Assembly: GCF_036850765.1 (NCBI RefSeq)
Contig: NC_089493.1
Span: forward strand, 266,526,534-266,590,533
Direction of reading: 5' to 3'
Source: Saccopteryx bilineata
Taxonomy: Eukaryota > Chordata > Mammalia > Chiroptera > Emballonuridae
Length of the DNA stretch: 64,000 nt
Shown here: positions 1-10,779 of the stretch, piece by piece
Position numbering within the stretch: position 1 is the first letter of the stretch
Layout of the letters: each line of letters begins with the position of its first letter
Notes under the pieces: generated by a model
Databases searched by the model: none
Told to the model about the DNA's origin: nothing
What the model saw: only the letters and a program-made list of their open reading frames with translations
Position numbers and translations under genes: made by a program

Positions 1-495
1 TATGTCTTTGTTGATTCTCTGTTTGGATGACCGATCTAGAGCCGTCAGCGGTGTATTGAGGTCTCCAAGTATGATTGTATTTTTGTCAGTTTTTGTTTTA
101 AGATCAATAAGTAGCTGTCTTATATATTTTGGTGCTCCTTGGTTTGGTGCATATATATTAAGAATTGTTATGTCTTCTTGGTTCAGTGTCCCCTTAGCCA
201 TTATGAAATGGCCATTTTTGTCTCTAAGCACTTTTCCTGTCTTGTAGTCAGCATTATCCGATATGAGTATTGCTACACCTGCTTTTTTTTGGATGTTATT
301 TGCTTGGAGTATTGTTTTCCAGCCTTTCACTTTGAATTTGTTTTTATCCTTGTTACTTAGATGAGTTTCCTGTAGGCAGCATACAGTTGGATTTTCTTTT
401 TTAATCCATTCTGCTACTCTGTGCCTTTTTATTGGTGAGTTTAATCCATTTACATTTAGTGTAATTATTGATACTTGTGAGTTCCCTATTGCCAT
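1..495 (-). CDS. L1 ORF2p, N-terminal part (endonuclease domain)
   Basis: The frame from ATG at 495 stays open for 165 codons to the window edge; I checked every triplet. It begins MAIGNSQVSIITLN, the start of the apurinic/apyrimidinic-type endonuclease, with the QETHL segment that carries a catalytic glutamate. The nuclease nicks target DNA for target-primed reverse transcription. The second L1 has a 2-base deletion in this region; this copy does not. Reverse transcriptase lies outside the window, so completeness is unknown. Confidence 0.85.
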   Translation of the reverse strand, partial: MAIGNSQVSIITLNVNGLNSPIKRHRVAEWIKKENPTVCCLQETHLSNKDKNKFKVKGWKTILQANNIQKKAGVAILISDNADYKTGKVLRDKNGHFIMAKGTLNQEDITILNIYAPNQGAPKYIRQLLIDLKTKTDKNTIILGDLNTPLTALDRSSKQRINKDI

Positions 496-798
496 TTTAT
501 ATCTTGCTTTCTGTTAGTTTTGTGTCTTGTTTGATCCTTCTCTTTCGTTTTTCTATCTTTTGTTTTTATTTGGTTGTATTCCATACATCTTTCCTCTGTT
601 GCTATCTTTTTTATCTCATGTGCTTCTGTGGTGGTTTTTTCAATGGTGGTTACCTTTGAGTAATGAAAAGGGTCCCTACCCTGTTCATTGTAGCGAACTA
701 TTTTGTGAGTACTTTTGTACTCCATCGTCCTTTGCTACTGTTAATCTCCGTCTTCTCCCCCTCTTTCTTTTTGTTGTTGTCACAGTTTAAATTTGGTT

Positions 799-1818
799 TT
801 ATTGTGTTCTTCTTGGAGCTTTTACTTGTGGCTCTGTTTTTTTTTTGTTCTTTGTATCTGATTGGAGAACCCCCTTTAGTAATTCCTGGAGTGGGGGTTT
901 TCTGATGATAAATTCCCTCATCTTTTCTGTATCTGTGAATGTTTTTATTTCTCCTTCGTATTTGAAGGATAGCTTTGATGGGTATAGTATTCGTGGCTGA
1001 AAGTTCCTCTCTTTCAGGACTTTAAATATTGGGGTCCACTCTCTTCTAGCTTGTAGAGTTTCTGCTGAGAAATCTGATGATAATCTAATGGGCCTTCCTT
1101 TATATGTTGTATTCTTCTTTTCCCTGGCTGCCTTGAGAATTTTTTCTTTGCTGTTGGTTTGTGTCAATTTCATTATGATATGCCTTGGAGTAGGTTTGTT
1201 GGGGTTAAGAAAACTTGGAGTTCTGTTTGCTTCTTGAACTTGAGGCTTTAGTTCTTTCCACAGGCTTGGGAAGTTCTCATCAATTATTTGTTTAAGTATG
1301 TTCTCCATTCCATTTTCTCTCTCTTCTCCCTCTGATATACCTATTATTCTTATGTTATTCTTTTTGATGGAGTCAGATAATTCTTGTAGGGCTATCTCAT
1401 TTTTTTTAATTTTTGAGTCTCTTTCTTCTTCTCTCTGTTGTGCCTCAAGTTGCTTGTCTTCTATTTCACTAATCCTCTCTTCTATCTGACCTGTTCTATT
1501 AGCTAAGCTTGTTACTTCGTTTTTCAGCTCGTGAATTGAGTTTTTCATCTCTGTTTGATTTGTTTTTATAGTTTCAATTTCCTTGGCCATATATTCTTTG
1601 TGTTCATGGAGTTGTTTTCTGAGCTCCCTATATTGCCTTTCTGTGTTTTCTTGTATATCTCGGAGGATTTTTAGGATTTCTATCTTGAATTCTCTGTCAT
1701 TTAGCTCCAAGGTTTCCAATATATTAAATTTTTTCTCCATAGATTTTTCCTCATCTAGCTGTGTTACCTCTCTTTCTTTTGTATCCATGATATTCGATTT
1801 TCTCTTCCTTAATGGCAT
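799..1818 (-). CDS. L1 ORF1p, intact 339 aa
   Basis: This frame encodes the L1 RNA-binding chaperone that forms trimers and coats L1 RNA in ribonucleoprotein particles. Residues from about 20 to 150 are a Lys/Glu-rich heptad coiled coil. An RRM-like core follows (NNIRIIGISEGEE near 155-170), then the C-terminal domain (PRHIIMKL near 215 and the RLSSDFSAETLQARREW block). Length agrees with mammalian ORF1p. There is no internal stop. ORF2 starts about 300 bases downstream at 495. The same gene in the second L1 is frameshifted. Confidence 0.93.
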   Translation of the reverse strand: MPLRKRKSNIMDTKEREVTQLDEEKSMEKKFNILETLELNDREFKIEILKILRDIQENTERQYRELRKQLHEHKEYMAKEIETIKTNQTEMKNSIHELKNEVTSLANRTGQIEERISEIEDKQLEAQQREEERDSKIKKNEIALQELSDSIKKNNIRIIGISEGEERENGMENILKQIIDENFPSLWKELKPQVQEANRTPSFLNPNKPTPRHIIMKLTQTNSKEKILKAAREKKNTTYKGRPIRLSSDFSAETLQARREWTPIFKVLKERNFQPRILYPSKLSFKYEGEIKTFTDTEKMREFIIRKPPLQELLKGVLQSDTKNKKKTEPQVKAPRRTQ

Positions 1819-4262
1819 CTGAGGGTGGTTTTGTTGATAGTATTAATGAGATTTAATAAAGAATAAAAAGTTAAAAAAAATAAAAAAATAACAAATCGAA
1901 AAGAGTTGTTTTTTTTAAAAAAAATTAATAATGAAATAAAGAAAAATAAAATAAAATAAAAATTTTTTAAAAAAGGAAATTATTCCCCCCCTCTTTTTTT
2001 CCTCTCCTCTCCTCTCCCCTCTTTCTTGAGAAAATCTTGTGGTGGACTGTGAGTTATAACAAACAATGCCTGTGATGGAGGGCCTGAATTGGGGAAAAGT
2101 AATAAAGGGGCAAAAAAGAGAGAAAAAAAAAAAAAAAAAAGGAAAAAAAAAAAAAAGAAAAAAGAAAAAAAAAAAGAGCGTATGGACCCACAAAAAGCAA
2201 ATAAGGAAAAAATTTGGGTCAAGAATAAAATGATTTGCTTTTAGGTGTTGGTTTTCTAAGAGTTATGATGAGAGGAATAAGAGGAAAATGGAAAAATGGG
2301 GGGACAAATTAAAAACTTACTATTGTATTTAGTGGAACAAGAACTAGATAATATGGAGAGCCAGGGATGGGAGCACTGCTAGTGAGTTAAAAAGGTGAAG
2401 TAAAAACCCCCCAAAATGCCACAAACATAGGTTTGAGTCCCAGATAAGATAATTTGTTTGTTATTGAGGTTTGAATGAGAGGAGATGTAAAGGAGAAAGG
2501 AAGAAACTAATATAGAGGGAGAAAAGAAAGAGAGAGAGAGAAAAAAAGAGGGAACCACTAAAAGAAGAAAAAAGAAAGGAGAGAGAGAGAGAGAGAGTTA
2601 AGGGTTTTGGAGTGCAACCCTCATAGAGAGAAAGGAAGAGAAGAGAAATGATAATGGGAGATGTAACACTTATGGGTAGTGTAGTTCAGGGAGAGGAGAG
2701 AGTAAGACCGGTAGAGAGTTAATCGGCCAAATTGGAGGAGGAAAAAAAAGTATCAAGAATGAAGATAAGAGAAACAAACGAACAAATATAATAAAATGGG
2801 ATAGGTTATAAAGTCTGCAGATTATTCTTGATTTTGAGAGGTTATCTTCTTGCTTTTTCTTTTCTCTCCCTCTTCCTGGTCGGTGACTCTGTACCCCGGG
2901 TTCTGCCCCTTTGGCACGCTCAGGTAGAGGTTTGCAGTTGATAAGTCTCTATGGCAATGTCATGTATTGTGCTTTATTCTCGTTGGGAGTCGAGGCTCAT
3001 TAGCATTTATAGGCTCCGACAGTGAGAGAGTCCGTGTTCCTGGAGCCTTTCTCCTAGTCTTTCCTTCCTCAATTAGTAGCCTGATAGTCCAGGTATGGGG
3101 TTGCTGCTGCCTCTGCCTGGATAGTAAGAGGCTCAAATTGCTGGCAACTCCCCACTCTATTTCCACTCAGCACAGGGCTCTGGGTAAGGCTCAGTCAGTC
3201 AGAGCTGCTAGCATAATCAGGCGGGCTTTCCGCCCACTCGAAGACCTCTGGCTCTGCCACTCTATCCGGTAACACAAGCGGGCGCCCACTTCCGGGGGGC
3301 GCTTGGAGGAAACTCTCATTCACTGTCTGCAACCAGGATATCCGGCCAGCAGTCTCACGCTCTGAGTGAAACCCCCAACCGCAGGGAAAAGTTGCAGCGT
3401 TGGAATTGAGTCTCGCTCCGTCCCCGTGTGCGGCTTTTGCAAGGCGCTGGGGCGGCCCGAGATTCCGCTTTGGCCCACACAAAGGCCCCTGACTCTGCCC
3501 CTCTGTGCGATAACACGGGCGCGCACTGCCGAGGCACTCGGAGGAATCGCTCACTCCTTATCTGCGCGCGCAAACCAGGATATGAGGCCAGCCGCGGTTC
3601 CCTCTGAGTGAAACAGCCTCCAGCACGGAAAATCTCCACCGTTGGGATTAGTTCTCACTCCCTCCCGTGCGTGGATTTCCCAGGGCGCTGGGGCTGCCCA
3701 GAGACTCTGCCCTCAGCCCACAGAAAGGCCTCTGACCCTGCCTCTCCGTGGGGCAACACGGGCACCCACTTCCGCGGCTTAGGAAGAAATCTCTCTTCCA
3801 CTAACTGCGCACCGACCAGGAGACCGGGTAAAATGGCCGCTCCGCTTGTCTTTCTTTGTTTGGGTTTGGCGCGAGTGTTAGCTTGTATTGCCCGGGTTGC
3901 CACAGGATCAAATTTTCCTCGGCTTGGATCTCTGGGCCACAGCCTGGTTCGGCCGTTTTTGCTGCGGCGGCCTGGATCTATTCACCCCCTTTGCCCGCCT
4001 CAGTTTCTATATTCACAGTTACCAGAGAAAGCCGCCCTGTTTAGGTTAGTGAGGAAGGCGGAGCATTTCTTACTCCCTATTTCCTTCGGGGTTTGGTTAT
4101 ATATTTAGCCAATTTTTCACTCAATCATACCTTTGGGTGTATTGCAAAGAATCTGGAAGCTCCAAGTATAGGTTTTTCTGTTTCTGGTTGAAGATCTTGT
4201 TGAGTTTTGGGGGAGATTTATCGGTATCGCTTCTTACTCCGCCATTACTCTGACGTCATCTC
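1819..4262 (-). promoter_or_regulatory. L1 5' UTR with three tandem promoter-like monomers
   Basis: The outer part (about 3190-3950) is CpG-rich and built of three diverged direct repeats. The shared anchor (CCCAC, a short spacer, then a CTCTG-containing block) starts at 3233, 3474 and 3717, giving units of about 241-243 bp. The inner part (1850-2830) is A/G-rich with poly-A and GA runs. Monomeric 5' UTRs act as internal promoters in mouse L1; the same role here is inference. Confidence 0.7.
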
Positions 4263-5213
4263 CGACATTCTTTAGAATTAGCATCATTATGTTAGCTTAT
4301 TTGTATCTACAGAAATCTCTTCTTTCTGTTCATGTAATTAGTCCCCTTCCCTTTCTCATAAATACCCCTTACCTTCACCTAATTGGAACACTATTTGAGT
4401 TTTTGCCTAAATCAGTGTACAAAAAAAGGGGGGTTATATGGAAAAAAGACAGTCAAAGGGGGTTCTATGGAAAATAGCCTGGATCGCATGGCTGCCCCTG
4501 AGTCATACCTGAAAGGTGACTAAGGAAGGAGAGTCTGGGCCTGGCGCTCGCTCAGTCAGCTGACTGGGTTGGTCCCATCTCTGCAGCCTCACATTTTGTT
4601 TAGGCCAATAAATATTTATTATGCATCTGCTGTTTTATAGGCCCTGGGCTGGGCACTGGAATCACAGAGATGAGTCAGAAACATCTCCCATTTCAACTTG
4701 GTCTAGTGCGGGAGGAGCGTCAGGGGTGTGTTCAAGCTTTGCCCACTATGTCCTCAGTCTCCTGTGCCGGCTTTTCTTTCTAAGACAGCCTGCTCTGGGT
4801 GTCCAGGACCACTCTTTTGTTTGAGGTGCGGGTGTAAGGGTGCTATGGAGGTGTTATAGTAAGGAATAACTCTTCAAGTAAGGTGATGGCCCCTGTAAGA
4901 GGGGCTGTCCTCTTAGCCCCTCACTGTGTCCTGATCACTGTCGGGGCTGCGCAGTTTGTGAGCACCAACATGGCTCCTACAGAGCTAGCTCTCAGGCCCT
5001 GGGGAAGGAGGAGACTTGCCATGGGGGACACTAGTTGGGGCTGACAGTCTCCGGCTGTTTATCTGCCACCTCTGTGGTGCAGCCCAGGCCCCACCGACTT
5101 CTCTCCCCACGCAGCCTATTCCATTTCTTTTCCTCTTGAGTCCAGGAACCTGCTCTAGCCTTGGGGCAGGAAACTTTTCTCTGACTCATTATGTGGTTTT
5201 GTTTCCTCTAATC
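4263..5213. other. Intergenic, no gene seen
   Basis: Mostly unique sequence. The stretch near 4600-4690 resembles an ancient L2/MIR-type fragment (AATAAATATTTATT followed by a diverged GGCCCTGGGCTGGGCACTGG block). Nothing codes convincingly. Confidence 0.5.
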
Positions 5214-5429
5214 CAGCAGTTCTCAACTTGTGTGGGTCGCGACCCTGGTGGGGTCACCTAAAGCCATTGGAAAATACATAATGCATATCAGGTATTTACA
5301 TTCCAAATCATAACTGTAGCAAAATTACAGTTATGAAGTAGCCACCAAAATTATTTTTTGGTTTGGGGTCACCGCAACATGAGGAACTGCATTGTGGGGT
5401 CACGGCATTAGAAAGGTTGAGAACCACTG
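5214..5429 (+). mobile_element. SPIN-like non-autonomous hAT element
   Basis: A 216-bp element with terminal inverted repeats CAGCAGTTCTCAAC and GTTGAGAACCACTG. Internally it has GGGTCGCGACCC near the left end, an ACTGTAGCAAAATTACAGT-type palindrome in the centre, and GAGGAACTGCATT near the right end. These are hallmarks I recall for the SPIN (Space Invaders) hAT family. Flanks are CTCTAATC and CTAATCCT, compatible with a decayed 8-bp target duplication. Confidence 0.8.
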
Positions 5430-6669
5430 CTAATCCTTAATTCCCTCAAGCCCTAAATTTTTGGAACCCAACCTGCCTTTTCTGTTATTTGCTGAAAATG
5501 ATCCTCCCCTGTGGCAGTGAATACCACCTGGTCAAGCTGCTACAATGGGGACGGGGTGGGTAACAAAATACTTTGGGGGTGAGAAGAAGTAGTAAAAGCA
5601 GCAGTTTATGTTTCAAAACTATTGTCCAGTCTCACAGGTGTACAAGCCAAAGGCCTGTGGCTGAGAGTGGCTGAGGAGAGGGGAGAGCCAGCCGGTGCCA
5701 GAGTGTGTGGACAAGGATGAGGGCCTGTCAGGTCAAAACCTAGCGATGCCTGTAGGCATGAATTCTGTGGGACAGCACGACTTTCGGGGAGCCGAGCTGT
5801 GAGGTTGCGTATGTTCACGTGTGAGGACGTGGGGTCAGTTAGGATGCTTCTGAATGCAAGTGTTGAAACCCACCCCAAAGTCATTTAAATAGTAGGGGTT
5901 TGCTACTTTTTCTTATAAGAAGTCCAGCGGTCAGCAGTACCAAGGCTGGCCCAGTGGCCCACTGATTTCACTAAGGACTCAACCATTCTCTCATTTGCCG
6001 TGCCTTGTGTGCTGTCTGCAATTTCTGGTCACAAGATGGGAGCAGCTCAGCCATTTGTGTCTTTACATACAAAGCCCCATGGCAGGCAAGGCATGGGCCT
6101 GGTCTCCTGGTCTGGCTCTTTTTCCTGGGGGGTGGGGCAGTGGATATTTTTCCAGGAGCCCCCGATGCGGGGGGCATGTGGTCTGGTGCTTCCAGGCTTG
6201 GTGTGGGAAGGGAAAGCTGCCTTCAGCAAGGAGGGGGCAGGGAGTGGCTGTTGGTGAGGCCACAGCGCCTGCTCCTAGCTGTGTGGCTGTGAGCGCCTCC
6301 GCCTGTGTCTGTGTCTGATACACAGGTGTTGCTGCTCGTGTGTGCTTGACCCAGGCCACAAGGAGTGTGGTCCCCAGGCTAGGATTTGGTTTCCTACCCT
6401 GAGTTAGCTATGGGGAGTTACAGTGTCAGAGCTGTGTTTTATGAAGATGGCTCCAGAAGGCAGTTGGGGTGTGGACAGACTGCCGGTACCGAGGCTGTGA
6501 GCTAGAGTCCAGAGCAGTGTCGGGGGCTGCCGTGAGTGGCTGCCTTGCAGTTGACAGGTTGTAGGGTTTGGGGGGACAAGAGAGCAACTTCCTTTCCTTC
6601 TGGTTTCCTCCTACCCCAGAAGCTGCTCCTCCTTCTGTTTTCTTTGCAACCTCCTCCTCTACATCAAGG
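5430..6669. other. Intergenic, no gene seen
   Basis: Unique, moderately GC-rich sequence. Several overlapping frames of 60-107 codons are open on both strands near 5970-6360, but none shows a domain, splice pattern or family resemblance. Confidence 0.5.
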
Positions 6670-6674
6670 TAGGA

Positions 6675-7595
6675 TGTAAAGCCAGGAGCCACGGCCAGGG
6701 CCACCATCAGAGCAGCCTGGCTCATGCAGGTTCGCATTGGATTCGGACAGTCGGTAAAGAAACAATGGAGCCAAGAACTGGTGGGCCATAGTCTTTAATC
6801 CTAGCTTGCACCCGGCGGGCAAGTAAAAAACACACACTGGGCTCCAAAACCCACTCACATTCAGTGCTCACAAAGCTACTGATTTATCCGAGTTTCCTAG
6901 AATCAAAGGTTTCTAGCTCACCAGCCTTATTCCCCTCAGTTCCCCATTTCCTTCCTTCTCCCAGATACAAACTCTGCACAAACTGGCATCTCACTCAGCA
7001 CTCCGCCATCTTGGCTGCTTCTCCTGGCCTACTCCACGTGGCCTCCTTCTGCTCTCTGCTCTGCTCTCTCCTCTAATGATAATCTCAGGAACCAAGAGAG
7101 CAAGCTCCCGCTCCGTCCCCATTTTATAGTGTAGAAATCCGAACCCTTAATCCAATATACAAAATAGGGAACTCTCTAATACAAAGTCACTTCTCTGAGG
7201 CATGGTTGGATTGTACTACCCCACATCAAAAAAGGGTGGGAAAGGCCTGGCCTGTAGTAGTGCAGTGGATAAACCTCCGGCCTGGAATCCCAAGGTTGCT
7301 GGTTCGAAACCCTGGGCTGCCCTGGTCAAGGCACATACAACAAGCAAGCAATGAACAACTAACTAATGAGTTGATACTTCTATTCCATGCTCCCCTTTCT
7401 CTCCTCTGTAAAATCAATAAATAAAGTATTTAAAAAAAAAAAAGGGTGGGAAAGGTTTAATCCCAAAACCAAGCCCCAGGCTACAAGGAGTCTGCCTGCC
7501 CACAGAGACACACATTAATATCACCTGGGCAACGGCCTCCACGTGGACAGCGCCACTTTAACAAAGTGAGCATAATATATTTTATCTGCCCAACA
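6675..7595 (-). mobile_element. Solo LTR, ERVL-like family (copy 1)
   Basis: On the minus strand the element begins TGTTGGGCAGATAAAATAT and ends GGCTTTACA. It is flanked by TAGGA at 6670-6674 and again at 7596-7600, a perfect 5-bp target duplication. It carries a CTATAAAATGGGG TATA region and a CCATCTTGG motif (YY1-like on the other strand). A SINE sits inside at 7246-7437. Five-base duplications fit class III endogenous retroviruses. Related copies lie at 59826, 61724 and 63679. Confidence 0.88.
7246..7437 (+). mobile_element. SINE, group B-like, inside the LTR
   Basis: tRNA-derived head (GTGCAGTGGATAAACCTCCGG, then GGTTCGAAACC B box) and an A-rich tail. Flanked by an 18-bp duplication, AAAAAAGGGTGGGAAAGG, at 7228 and 7438. 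Confidence 0.88.
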
Positions 7596-7600
7596 TAGGA

Positions 7601-7959
7601 TATCCCCTGTGCTCAGTCCTCTCCATCTGTTCCCACTTCCTAGGTGATCTCATCTAGTCCTGTGGTTTTAAATAATGTTTATATGCCAGTCATCCCCTGA
7701 CAGGTGGCTCCTAGCCCTGACTCTCTCCTGGACTCTGCACTTGTGCACCTGACGTCTCCACTTGGAGGCCACTGACCTCTTGCTGGCAGCGTGCCCAAGC
7801 CTAGCTCCCCGTCTGCACATTCCCAAATCTGCCCCTCCTTAGCTTCCTGTTTCTGCAGAGCCCCCAAACTGTGGAGGCAGTTAGACAAACTTGAGCAGAG
7901 CAAGGACAATGGTCCAGGGGCAGAAGGTCGCCGGGGCGGAAAGGCCCGAGTGCCTGGCA
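7601..7959. other. Intergenic, no gene seen
   Basis: Unique sequence between the solo LTR and a second LTR-like block. Open frames here are short and unrecognised. Confidence 0.45.
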
Positions 7960-8705
7960 ACAGGAAAAACTAGGAAAACAAGGACCTCGCCCTCAGGGTG
8001 ACCTTTCCTCCCCTAGCATATCGCTGGTCATGTGATTTAGACCCCCTGACCTTTCATATCGCTGGCTATGTGGTTCTGATCCTCCCTTGACCTTTCCTCC
8101 CCTGGCATGTTGCTAGTCAAGTGGGTTAAACCCCCTTAGAGGGGGCACGAACAGAGGGGCCAGAGAATAGCCCTTAAGCATTAAGCCCCCAGGACAATGA
8201 GGTTCTGACAGCGTCAAATACATCTGGGCCTCCGTTGTGTTTCAGCTTGAAGCCCAGAAAAGCAGCAAAACCAGACAAGCGATGCCATGGCTGACCTCAG
8301 GATCTCTGCATTGACTAATGACTCTGTGCCCTGGCGCCAACCAATTAGTAGAGACCACAACCCTGAAAGGACACACCTGAAAAGCGGATGAATATTCTAG
8401 TGGGATTCTCTCCTGACACCTTAAGATAAACACCCCCAAAATGAGGACCCAGTGCAGCCCTCTCTATGGAGCATGCCCGCCGCCCCCACCGATGCATTTT
8501 CCTTGTTTCTCTCTCCTAAGCTTCAAGGGCCCTTCTTGTGCCTCTGTAACTTGTTTTCTAAAGCCCAGTTCTTCTATGGTTCACTTCTACCTCTGTGACT
8601 TTCTAAATAAACTCTGATAGTTGGAGTCTTGGCTCTGATTTCTTTCTCAGCCAGGACTCAAGTACTGAGGTTGCTGAACCGAGACTGGGTCTGTCTCTTC
8701 TGGTC
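7960..8705 (+). mobile_element. Probable gammaretrovirus-like (ERV1) LTR
   Basis: This block has LTR architecture without a gene. Direct repeats containing GACCTTTCCTCCCCT and a CATATCGCTGGTCATGTG-like motif lie at 7998-8130 (U3 enhancer-like). They are followed by an ACCAAT box near 8338, a C-rich R-like part, and AATAAACTCTGATAG near 8606 with a GT-rich tail ending GGGTCTGTCTCTT. Exact ends were not found and no target duplication could be fixed. Confidence 0.55.
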
Positions 8706-8714
8706 TGTTTTGTT

Positions 8715-8919
8715 TTAAGATTTTATTTATTAATTTTCCAGAAAGAGGAGAAAGAGAGAAGGGGGAAGAATGACAAGTATCAACTCGTAGTTGCTTCACT
8801 TTAGTGGTTCATTGATTGCTTGTCATATGTGCCTTGACCGGGCAAGCCCAGAGTTTCGAACTTGGCAACCTCAGCATTCCAGGTGGATGCTTTATCCACT
8901 GCGTCACCACACGTCAGGC
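8715..8919 (-). mobile_element. SINE group B
   Basis: Reverse-oriented group B copy: GA-rich tail on the left, CATATGTGCCTTGACC body, and the head ending CACGTCAGGC on the right. Diverged from consensus. Confidence 0.85.
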
Positions 8920-9174
8920 TATCTGGCGCCGTTTTGGCTGCCAACAACAAAACCACTATACACCTAGGATCCCAGCCCAAGCCACTTTTCTCCTGTTCCA
9001 CATTCTGTCCATCAGCACATCCTGTGGCCTCTTTCCTCCACCTCCTCCAGTCTAGTCTCATCTACCCTTTCCTCTGGACCAGACCCCTGTGCTAGCCTTC
9101 TCATGGGCCTCCTTGTCTACCCTTTTGCCCACAGTTCGTTTTCCTCACAGCAACCAGAGGTAATGTTGATTATT
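8920..9174. other. Intergenic, probably ancient L2-like
   Basis: Pyrimidine-rich sequence of the kind seen in L2 3' ends; it may continue beyond the SINEs to about 10380. No coding capacity recognised. Confidence 0.35.
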
Positions 9175-9507
9175 TTATTTATTTATTTTTTAATATTTTA
9201 CAGAGACAGAGAGAGGGATAGATAGGGACAGACAGACAGGAACAGAGAGAGATGAGAAACATCAATCATTAGTATTTCGTTGCGACACCTTAGTTGCTCA
9301 TTGATTGCTTTTTCATATGTGCCATAAATGTGGGGCTACAGCAGACCGAGTAACCCCTTGCTCAAGCCAGCGACCCTGGGTCCAAGCTGGTGAGCTTTGC
9401 TCAAACCAGATGAGCCCATGCTCAAGCTGGCGACCTCGGGGTCCTGAACCTGGGTCCTCTATATCCCAGTCCAACACTCTATCCACTACGCCACCACCTG
9501 GTCAGGC
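9175..9507 (-). mobile_element. SINE group A
   Basis: Full-length reverse copy ending CACCTGGTCAGGC. Flanked by TGTTGATTATT at 9164 and 9508. Confidence 0.9.
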
Positions 9508-9541
9508 TGTTGATTATTATTTTAAAATTTTTTCTGGCCAA

Positions 9542-9709
9542 GCCCTGGTTGGGTAGCTTAGTTGGTTAGAGCATTGTCCCAACATGCTGAGGTTGCAGGT
9601 TCAATCCCCGGTCAGGGCACATAGAAGACTCAACCAGTGATGGCATAAATGAGTGTAACAATAAAAGTTGATGTTTCTCTTTCAAAAAGTCAATAAATTA
9701 AAAAAAACC
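9542..9709 (+). mobile_element. SINE group D (VES-like)
   Basis: Head GCCCTGGTTGGGTAGCTTAG with B box GGTTCAATCCC, then the GTTGATGTTTCTCTTTC tail typical of VES-type bat SINEs. Older than groups A-C by its divergence. Confidence 0.8.
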
Positions 9710-9721
9710 CCACAAATTCTT

Positions 9722-10033
9722 GCCTGACTGGTGATGACACAGTGGATAGAGCATTGAGTGCTGGCTAGCCAGCTTGAGCGTGGGGTCAGTGATATAATCC
9801 CATGATCACTGGCTTGAACCCCAAGGTCGTTGCTTGAACCCAAAGTTGCTGGCTTGAGCCCAAGGTCGCTGGCTTGAGCACCGGGTTATTGGCTCAGCTG
9901 GAGCCTCCAGTCAAGGTGTCAAGGTGGTCAAGGTGTGTATGAGAAACAATAAAAAACTAAAGTGACACATCTATGAGTTGATGCTTCTCCCTTCTTGTCT
10001 CTCTCTGGCTAAAAAAACAAAATAAAATAAAAT
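9722..10033 (+). mobile_element. SINE group A, old diverged copy
   Basis: Head GCCTGACTGGTGATGACACAG, body with repeated GCTGGCTTGAGC phrases, and an AAATAAAATAAAA tail. Confidence 0.8.
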
Positions 10034-10189
10034 CTGGAAAATTTCAAGCACACACAAAAGAAATGTATTTGTTTATTGCTCTTTTAAAATATTAGTTAAC
10101 AATATGTGCCCTACCGGAATGATGTTTTTACAGTATAAATATGATAAATTTACTTCCCTGCATAAAACCTGAAATCCAAATTTCTTACC

Positions 10190-10380
10190 AACCTCATCCC
10201 TAATCTCTTTCCTTCTCATTCCTCCATCAGGCCTCTGCTGCTCCTGGAACCTGCCGTGGTTAGCTCAGTTACCTCTGGGCCCTGGCACTGCTATTTTTGG
10301 GCCTGGATCACTCTTCAGATCTTTGCATGACTGGCTTGTTCTCAATCTTTAGGTATCTACCACCCCAAATAAACAGAAGT
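10190..10380 (-). repeat. Ancient L2 fragment
   Basis: Resembles the conserved L2 3' region (CCTCTGCTGCTCCTGGAACCT, then CTCTTCAGATCTTTGCATG). Assigned by pattern only. Confidence 0.45.
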
Positions 10381-10442
10381 TAGAGTTGTAAAGTACTGCA
10401 ATCCGCAAGTTACATAGGGACACCAGATAGGTTAAAGAAGAA

Positions 10443-10769
10443 TTTTTTTTTTTTTCAGAGACAGAGTCAGAGAGAGGGATAGATAGGGACAGACAGACGG
10501 GAATGGAGAGAGGTGAGAAGCATCAATCATCAGTTTTTCGTTGTGGCACCTTAGTTGTTCATTGATTGTTTTCTCATATGTGCCTTGACTACGGGCCTTC
10601 AGCAGACCGAGTAACCCCTTGCTTGAACCAGCGACCTTGGGTCCAAGCTGGTGAGCTTTTGCTTAAACCAGATGAGCCCACACTCAAGCTGGCGACCTCG
10701 GGGTCTTGAACCTGAGTCTTCCGCATCCCAGTTTGACACTCTATCCACTGCGCCACTGCCTGGTCAGGC
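10443..10769 (-). mobile_element. SINE group A
   Basis: Full-length reverse copy. Target duplication TAAAGAAGAA at 10433 and 10770. Confidence 0.9.
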
Positions 10770-10779
10770 TAAAGAAGAA

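Larger units (their letters stand above)
1..4262 (-). mobile_element. LINE-1, 5' part (left copy)
   Basis: A minus-strand L1 runs off the left edge. From right to left it holds a 5' UTR of about 2.4 kb (1819-4262), an intact ORF1 and the start of ORF2. The 5' boundary is set by comparison with the second L1, whose 5' end lies directly against its target duplication at 32077; the same terminal bases end here at 4262. The two copies align along their whole shared length with scattered differences. The 3' part and the distal target duplication lie outside the window. Confidence 0.93.

Noticed and set aside
3195..4108. Frames of up to 166 codons in the L1 5' UTR
   Set aside because: They coincide with the CpG-rich promoter monomers and are not conserved in frame between the two L1 copies.
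5970..6360. Dense overlapping frames near 6 kb
   Set aside because: GC-rich chance frames; mutually exclusive on both strands and without motifs.
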